The notes beneath the pieces are model-generated. The model was not told the DNA's origin. It worked only from the letters and a program-made list of their open reading frames with translations, and made no database searches. Both the position numbers and the translations under genes were made by a program. From NCBI RefSeq assembly GCF_001651805.1, contig NZ_CP015839.1:3720001-3784000 (forward strand): a DNA stretch of 64,000 nt, written 5' to 3'. Shown in pieces: positions 30,301 to 39,300 of the stretch (position 1 is the stretch's first letter; each line of letters starts with the position of its first letter). Origin of the DNA: Marinobacterium aestuarii. GTDB lineage: Bacteria > Pseudomonadota > Gammaproteobacteria > Pseudomonadales > Balneatricaceae.

Positions 30301-33300
30301 CCATCAATGGTATCAATGCCGCCGCCGGCATTGATAAAGTCATCGCCCGCCCCGCCCAGAATGCGGTCATTGCCCTCACCGGTGAGGATCTGGTCGCTGC
30401 CAGCGCCGGCATCGATATAGTTGGCAAAGCCATTGGCAAGGCCACTGGTGCCCAGGGTCGTACCCGTGGCCCAGATAAAGTCACTGCCGGTCCCGGTGCC
30501 ATCTTCGTTGTCGCCGAAGATCACATCGGCGCCGTCCTGCGCCTTGATGTTGTCGTTGCCATCGCCACCCACGATCAGGTCCGCCATGGCGGTGCCGATC
30601 AGGGTATCGTTGCCGTCTTCACCGTAGATACGACGGCTCTTGTCAGCGTTGCTGTTACCGGTCAGGGTGATGATGTCATTGCCACCAGCGCCGTGAATTT
30701 CCAGGTTGGCCACAATTTCGGTACTGATTTCGTACTCGTCGTTGTTGGCAGTACCGGCGGCGCGGATCGAGGTTACCAGGGTCGGGTCAAATACCTGGGT
30801 ATGACCGTTGCCGGTGACGAAGATGCGCTCAACCTCGTTATCGATGCCATCGCTGGGTGTGACGTCGATATTATCCAGGTACACCTTGTAGATTTCCGGC
30901 AGGTTGGCCTGGGTGTTGCCATCGGCATCGGTGTAGGCCAGGGTCAGCACGCCAGTATCCTCGTTCAGTGTCGCCACTGTCGGGTCCGGCAGATCCGGGC
31001 AGATCCATTCAAAGCGCGCCAGGGTCACTTCCACGAAGCGCTTGCTGGCTTCGAACAGGGTGATCTTGGAGCCGAATACCTTGACCCCGACCCAGAGGTA
31101 GCCTTCAAGGAAGGCCTTGATGGTGCCTTCCATGTCGAACAGGCAGAGCGGATTTTCCTGCAGGATGCTGGCCACTTCCTCGAAGCGGATCTTGCCATCG
31201 TAAACGGCCTCGATACCGGTATTGCCACCGGTCCCTGTCTTGGGCAAGTCATGCAGGTTCAGGCCAATCTCGGCCTCGATGCCGCCCAGCACACCGGCTT
31301 CCACCAGGCCGCCGATACCCAGCGCCGCCCCTGCGGCGAAGGTCACCTTGAGGGTGACCTCGGGGACATCATCACCCTGGATCAGCTGGCCGGTGTCGGA
31401 CACGGCCCAGTCGGCGATAAAGAAGCCATCGAATATATCGCCCAGATGACTGACCGAAGCACCAAAGTCGTAATCGTTGGCTTCGAACTCATTGAACCAG
31501 CTGCGAATACCGGTGGTATCAAAGCCAAAGTAGAAGTCGCTGTAGGCCTGCAGTTCGCCCTTGATAACCGCATTCAGGCCGGCAAAGATCGGGAACGACT
31601 GCTCGTACAGAATCGAGAAGTCGATATCCGGCGTATCGTAGATGAAGAGGTCAACATCCTTGCCCAGCAGCAGCCCGACCGCCGTCATGGGGTCGTACAG
31701 AATCGGGAACATGATGGAGCCTGGGCTGGTGCCCAGGTTCGCTACCAGGTTTTTCTGATTCGCCGAGGCATTGGGGTCGTTGGCAACGGTATCGGTGGCC
31801 GACTGGCCGCCGGTCTGGTTCAGATCCGCATTGGAAATTTCGGTGCTGTCCGAGGTCATCAGACTTGCACCCAGCACAAAGGTGCCGAAGTTGACCTCGA
31901 TGGAGCCACCGTCCCGCGCCGCGTCCGCCGCCAGGGTGATAAAGTCCGATACCTCCAGCAGCGCCGTTATGGTGGTGCGCAGTATATCGCCGGTGCCCGC
32001 CGCCTTGACGTTCATCGCCAGTACGGCGATATCCAGCAGGTTGATCTGGTCAACACCCAGATCAATATCGGTGGTGAGAATATCAATAACCCGGCGCAGC
32101 TCGGAGTCCGCGCCCAGGAAGGGATCCAGTTCCAGCGCTATGGGGCCGATAAAGCCGCTGAACAGGTCACCCACATCCAGGGTCACGTCTTCGAGCACCA
32201 CCTCAGGCGGTGCCAGGAAATCAGCGCTGAAGCTGCTGCCGCTCTCCCAGGTGATATCCGCCAGCAGCTGATCGTAATGCACAGTGGTAAAGGCATTGGG
32301 CAGCGCTATATCGTCGCCAAAATCCATTTCCAGGGTAGCGAACAGATCGACATTGGCCTCGGCCGAGATCTGCGCCGACATGGTCAGCGCCTCACCGATG
32401 CGCCAGCGATCCGCCGTGGCCTTCAAATCCATGGCGATCTTGCCGCGCAGGCCGCTGTTACCATCGTCGTCGTCGACTTCGGTCATGCGCATCTGCAGGA
32501 AACCCAGGGTACCCAGCAGGCTGGCGCCATCGCTGAGAGAGGCATCCAGCGTAAGACCCAGTTCTTCGCCGGCTTCGGTGACACCGGCGGTATCCAGGAA
32601 GAAACCGCTGGTATCCAGACCAAAGCCCAGCCCGAAGAAGTAGTCCAGGCTCACTTCGATGGTATCGGTAGGCCCGGTTTTCAGCCCCAGGCCCGGCGCT
32701 GAAAGATCAAAATTGATAGGTACTTCGAGGAAGCGCTTGATGATCGCATCATCGATGCCATCACCGTCGGTATCCCCCATGCGCTCGATATAGTCGTCCA
32801 GCCCCTCGAACACGCTGCCGGCCAGCAGGACGTTAAAGGTCAGTTCGCCTTCGGCGGTCAGTACCAGGCCAATGTCGTCGGCGCTTTCCACATCGCCGTA
32901 AATCAGCTTGCCCAGCTCATCGTAGGCCGGGTCACCATTGGCATCGGTCTTGGCCACCTGCAAGTAGGCGCCCAGGGCGTTGAACAGCGCATCACGGATC
33001 AGGCTGATAACATCATCGCCATTGGCCGCGGCATCGGTGAGTTCCTTGCCCAGGCCATCAACGTAGCTGCCGCTGCTTTTATCCCCCAGCAGGCTGTCGC
33101 GCAGCTGATCAACGAAAGCGCCGGACTGGTTAAGTACATCGCCCACCAGTGGCAGGCCAAGGCGGCCCAGCTCACCGACCATCAGGGACTTGATGCCCTC
33201 GAACATGCCTTCCATGCCCGCCAGTACAGTGGCCGGGTCGTTCAGGAAGGCAATCAGGCTGAAGCCTGCAAAGTTGGGGGCTATGACTTCAGGTGTCGAC

Positions 33301-36300
33301 AGGCCGGAGAGATCGAAATCAAAGCCCGCGTGCAGCACGTTATCCGCGTAGCTGTCGCCGTTGCGATCGAGCTCCGAGCCGCCCATGGGCAGGCTGCCGG
33401 TGCCCAGGAACATGGGCAGATCCAGGCTGGCTTCACCGCCGGCCGTAAAACTGAAATTACTGATATCGAAGCTGCTGAGCTGATAGCGACCGTTGCCCAC
33501 CTGGGGCAGCGTGATGGCCGCCACGGCTTCGACTATGGCGCTGCCGTTTTCGATCCAGAAACCGATGTCCGGCAGGCTGTCGCTGATACTCAGGGATGCC
33601 TCCACATCGATGTCGTCGGCACCGGCGCGCACGGCGAGCGAGACCTGGGTGTCGTCGCCGATAAAAGCGTAATCCTGCACATTCAGACCCGCGGGGCCGG
33701 CATTGCCGATCACCGCCAGGGCATATTCCTGCAGCGCCAGATCCAGTTCCAGCGCTATATCCAGATCGGCATCCACCAGCAGGGTGCCATCGGCCGCCAT
33801 GGTGATGCCAAGCTGAGCCGGATCAAAGCCCGCCGGCAGGTTAAGGAAGGCCGCCAGATCCGCCAGGTCAAAATCCAACCCCAGTTCCAGCTGCGGCAGG
33901 CCCAGAGCGCCGAACAGATCGCCCAGATTCAGATCGAAGTCGAAATCGATGCCCAGATCAAAGCCATCGTAGCTGAAGTCAAAGCTCGGCAGTGACCAGT
34001 CAGGCCACAGATCCGGCAACAGGTCCGCCAGCTGGGCATTGAGCCAGTCTTCCAGCCCCTGCAAGCCGAGGGATACATCAAAGTTATTCAGCGGCTCCAG
34101 CAGGCCGGAGAGGAAATCTTCCAGCCCCAGATCAAAGCCCGGCAGGTTCTTGAAGATGTCATCCAGTGACAGGTTCAGCCCCGGAATATTGAGGCTGAAG
34201 TCGAAATTATTGACCAGATAGTTGAGGCCGCTGCGCATCATCTCGAAAATCTGGTCCAGGCTGATGGAGCCCAGATCAAACAGTTCGGACAGATCCGGCA
34301 GGCTCCAGTCCAGGTTGCCGAACAGCGTGCTCAGGTCTCCCAGGCTCGGCAGTTCGGGCAATTGCGGCGTGTTGAGTGTAATGGTGGGCAGGCTTGGAAT
34401 ATCCAGCCCCAGCCCGGCGGCATCAACCACCACCGGCAGGGACGCACTCACGCCGGTATTGCGGTCAGCCTGCAGACTGAACAGGCTGTCGTAGCTGCTG
34501 TTGGTCACCGTATCCAGCAGGATCTGCTCGCTCAGATCGCCCTGGGCCCCTATCGTCAGGTCGATATTCAGCGCCAGCATGCCCTTGGCATCATCGATGG
34601 CGGGGCCGCCGATGGACGCCGCTATAACGCCAAAATCGAGCCCGGCATAGATGGCATCATCAAACAGGGAAACGGCGAAGTTCAGCCCCGGATTGGAGAC
34701 ATGGAACGCCAGATCCGCGGCAGGGTCCGCAGGGTCGCTAGGCAAGACACCAAAGGCATAATCGAACTTGAGCGTAGTGGTGACATCAGGATTCAGTTCG
34801 ACCTCGACACCCGGTATCTCACTGAGGGTACCGCCAAAATCAATCCCCAGCGACTGAGTGCGGGTAAACAGCTCCAGGCTGGAGCCAAATTCCAGCAGGC
34901 GGGTATTTTCGGTAATAAAGAACAACGGCTCGCCGCCGGCATCGGTCAGGGCAAAGAGCGCATCGGTATTGGAGTCCGTTTTATCCGCCGCATCAGGCTC
35001 GGTAGTGCTGCCCCAGAACAGGATTTTAAGCGCATCTATCTGGGCCTGAATGCGCAGCGCCAGCTGATCGGCGATGTTCACCGCCACACCGCTGTCGTCC
35101 ACCAGCAGGCCCGACAGGGTCTCCCCCACCAGTGGCAGCTGCAGGTCCAGCAGAGCATCGAATTCCGAGTACCCCGTGGAGAGCCCCTCGGCCATGGCCT
35201 TGAGTGCTTCCAGGCCGCTGATCATCTCATCCTGCACCGCCGTGGTAAGAATGACATTGGCCTGCAGCAGCGTATCGGTGTCCTTGACGCCGGCGAAGGT
35301 CTCAACATTGAAGTCAGCCGTCAGGATGCTGCTGCCATCGGTGACGGTAACCGCGCGTGTCAGTGCCGTAGCAAGATCCACTGCGGTGGTGTCAGTCGTG
35401 AAGCCATTACTGAAGGTGAGCGCCTCGGTAACACCGGAGAAATCCAGTACATCGGTGCCCTCGACCAGGTTCTCGACGATGCTGTCCAGCCCCCAGTCGG
35501 AATCAAACGCATAGGTATCATCGCCGTCGCCACCTTCAAGGCTGTCGTCACCGCCACCGCCATTGAGCACATTGGCCGCCGCATCGCCAATGAGTCGGTC
35601 ATTGCCGGCGCCGCCGACAAGATTTTCGATGCCGGCCAGGGTCGCCACGGTCATCACCGTACTCAGGGCATCTTCATGGGTGACGATGCTGTTGCTCAGA
35701 TCCAGCACCAGATCGAAATCGGACTGATCAAAGTTGACGAAGCTGATGGTATCGGTGCCATCACCACCGTCGATCACGTGATTACGGTTGGCCGCACCGT
35801 CCAGCTCGCCCCAGATACCCACATAGAAATTGTTATCGCCAGCATCGCCGGTCAGCTGATCGGCGCCACCGAAGAAGGAGCCGTAAATGTGCTGGAAGTC
35901 ACTGATGCCGGCCAGACCCGTAGCGGTGCCCGCATCCAGATCGACGCTCACCGAGGACTTGTAGCCACCGCTGATATCGCTGCCGTTGAAATAATCCAGG
36001 GTATTGCTGCCCTCGCCCGCCTCAATGCTGACGGTGGAATCCACGCCATCCTTGATGACAACGGTATCGTCGCCGTCACCGGTCTTGAGGGTCCAGCTAT
36101 CGGTGCCATTGCCGGCATTGTCGATATTGATCTTGTTGCTGAGCAGAGCATTAAGCGCCACCTTGACGGACACATTGGTGCCACCGGCAGCCACATCGGT
36201 GAAGGTGACCTGCAGATCCTTGCTGATGTCGGACAAATCCAGGGTGTTGGCACCCTCGCTGTCGCTGATGGTATCGGTCTGGGTGGGCGACAGGCTCAGG

Positions 36301-39300
36301 TCCAGGGACGTCCACTTGGACTCCACTGTATAGGTATCGTCACCCGCTTCGCCCTGCAGGCTGTCACTGCCCTTGCCACCGATGAGGGTGTCGCTCTCGG
36401 CGCCGCCCTTGAGGGTATCGTCACCGGCACCACCATCAAGACGGTTAGCCTGCGCATCCCCGGTGAGCTCATCGTCAAAGCCGCTGCCGATGAGGTCATT
36501 GATGTTGCTAAGCGTACCTGCGATCAGCGCGGTATCCTGGGCGGCGTCCGCTGGATCGACGATGGCCTTGGCCGTGGCCGCGGTCAGATCCAGTTTCACA
36601 CCATGGCCGCTGCCGCCATCGTAGGCGGAAAAGTCCAGCGTCGCCGTGCCGGCATTGGCGCCGGCACCGGAGAAGCCCGTGAGGCTTCCGCCCAGCACCG
36701 CCGCACCTTCGAAGCGGTACTGGTTGTCGCCGGTGCCGCCAATCAGGTTCTCGACGCCACGGGCCGTCACGCTATAGACCTTGCCGTTCACCGCTGTGGT
36801 GACGGTCATCACCGTCACACCGTTGTCATCCGTGATAACAAATTTCAGATCGCTGCTGACGGCGGAAAAATCCAGCGTACCCGCCGTAGAGGCGGTGTCA
36901 TCCAGCAGAATAGAGGTGCCGCTGCCGTTGCCCCAGTTATCCTGGAACACATAGTCATTGGCGCCGCTGCCACCGAGCAGACTTTCTATTTCAGGCAGGC
37001 TGCTGGCGGCCACCGCCAGGGTGTTGGCCGTGGCGCTGTCGTCGGCCACATTGAGTGAGCCGTCGCTGTTAAACGTAAGGGTCAAATCGGCGCTGACCGC
37101 CGCTATCGCATCGATCTGCGGCATGGACGCCGTGGCCGCCTGCAGATCCTGGCCGGCAAAGCTGATGCTATCGTTGCCACCATTGGCCAGCTCGGTCACG
37201 GCCGCGTCCTGACCCCAGCTGCCGCTGAACAGGTAAGTATCGTCGCCCGTGCCACCGCTGAAGCTGTCGTTGCCAGCGCCGCCAACAAGGATGTCGTCGC
37301 CCTGGTCACCGGCCAGCACATCGGCGCCGCTGCCACCGAAGAGGAAGTCGTCACCGCGATCCCCCGACAGGCTCTGGCCACTGTCGGCCGCGCTCAGGTG
37401 ATCCTGTTTCTCGCTCCCCACCAGTTCATCAATGTTGCTGAGCGTGCCACCGACGCCCGGTACCCCTGTCGCCGCATTGGCAAGATCCACTACCACGGTC
37501 AGATCAAACTGGCTGTAATCCAGAATGCCCGTACCGCTGCCGCCGTTAAGGTTGCCGCTGATGGAGCCGCCTGCCGCGAAACTGAAAGTATTGGTGCCCT
37601 GGCCGCCGACAAGGTTATCGACATTGCTGAGCGTCACCCTATGACCACCGCTGCGATTGCTGGTATCCGCCACCACCAGGGTGCCATCGGCCTTGATGGT
37701 GAAGTAGAGGTCCGTGGTCACGGCGCTGAAATCCGCCGTCACAGTGGCACCGGCGGTGGCGCTGATCACCAGCTGCTCGGCCCAGTTGTTCTTGAAATTG
37801 AATGTGTTGATGCCACTGCCGGCAACAATGCGCTCAATATAAAGTGCGCCGCTGAGGCTGCTGGCACCGGCACTCACCGCAAGCCCGGTCAGGGCAAGAT
37901 CATTGATGGTAAAGACCAGGTCCGCGCTAACGGCGCTGAAATCCAGCGTATCGGTGCCCTCGCCTGCAAGCTCGGTGACAGTGGTGCCATTCCAGTCCGC
38001 GGTATCGCTGAACTCATAAAGATCATCGCCGGCGCCGCCTTTAAGCGTATCGCCGCCGGTACTGGCCACCAGGGTATCATTGCCAGCCCCGCCCTCCAGC
38101 GTATCGGTATCGGCACCACCATCCAGGTGATCATCTCCGGCATCACCCTTGAGAAGATCAATGCCGGCGCCGCCTTGCAGCGTATCCGCACCCTTGCCGC
38201 CGGAAAGATCATCGGCACCGCTAAAGCCCTTGAGAAAATCATCGCCGTTGCCGCCAATCACCTGCTGGATATTGGTCACTTTGCCCACGGCAAAGCCCGC
38301 AATGGCGGTGGCCCTGGCGCTGTCAGCGGCGCTGCCTACGGTGAAATCCACCGCGACGGCGCCGCTATAGCTTTTGTCGAAGATAAGGCTGGCAGCGGGG
38401 TCGGTATAACTCAGGGTATTGATACCGCCGCCGCCATCCAGAGTGCCTTTGAGCTCAGCCCCCTTTTGGACGATAAAGGTATCGTTACCCGAACCACCCT
38501 TGATGTTTTCGATCTGGGTGGCGGTAATTTTGTGGGCGCTTCCTCCGCTGGAGTAGGTCACCACAACCACATTATCTTTCTTGATGGTGAAGGTCAGATC
38601 GACGCTGAGGGCCGACAAATCGAGGGTATCGGTGCCTTCGTTTTTCAGCTCTGTGACGGTAACCACACCAAAGGTGTTGCTGCTAAACACATAGGCATCG
38701 TCACCCTTGAGCCCCTTGATGGTGCCGGTAGGGTTGGTCAGCGTATCGTTGCCATCGGTCGGCGTGGTCGCCAGTACGCCCTGCATGGCGGCAATGCTGA
38801 GGCTCTGGGTCTCGATGACACCGGTGGTGCTTTCCAGGTCCCAGTCGGCGCCCGGCAGATTGCCGGTATCGTCCTGGGAGGCGGCCACATCGGCGCCGGT
38901 CACATCAGACAGCTGCTCGACAAACGCCAGCCCCAGCTCACCGTCGGCGACATCGCAGCCGTACAGCAGCAGATCACCGTCGGGGGACAAGGCATTGCCC
39001 CAGCGCTTGAGCTGCTGCTGATTGGTTTTAAGCTGCTGACTGTTGAGCTTGGTGTTGCCCAGGAACAGGGCACCGGCGGCGCCGTGGCTGAGCAGGTGGA
39101 TGGCGGCGACGTTCTCGAAGTAGTCCAGAATGCTGCTGATCTGCTCAACACCGTTCCGCTCGGCATCCAGCACAAACACCTTGATGTCCCGATCGGCATT
39201 AAGCAGCAACTGTTGCTGCAGATCGGCCCCGGCCAGCTGAGCACCCATATCGGTGGCAGGCTGATCAACGCCGGATACAGACGCAGGCGCCAGCGTCAGC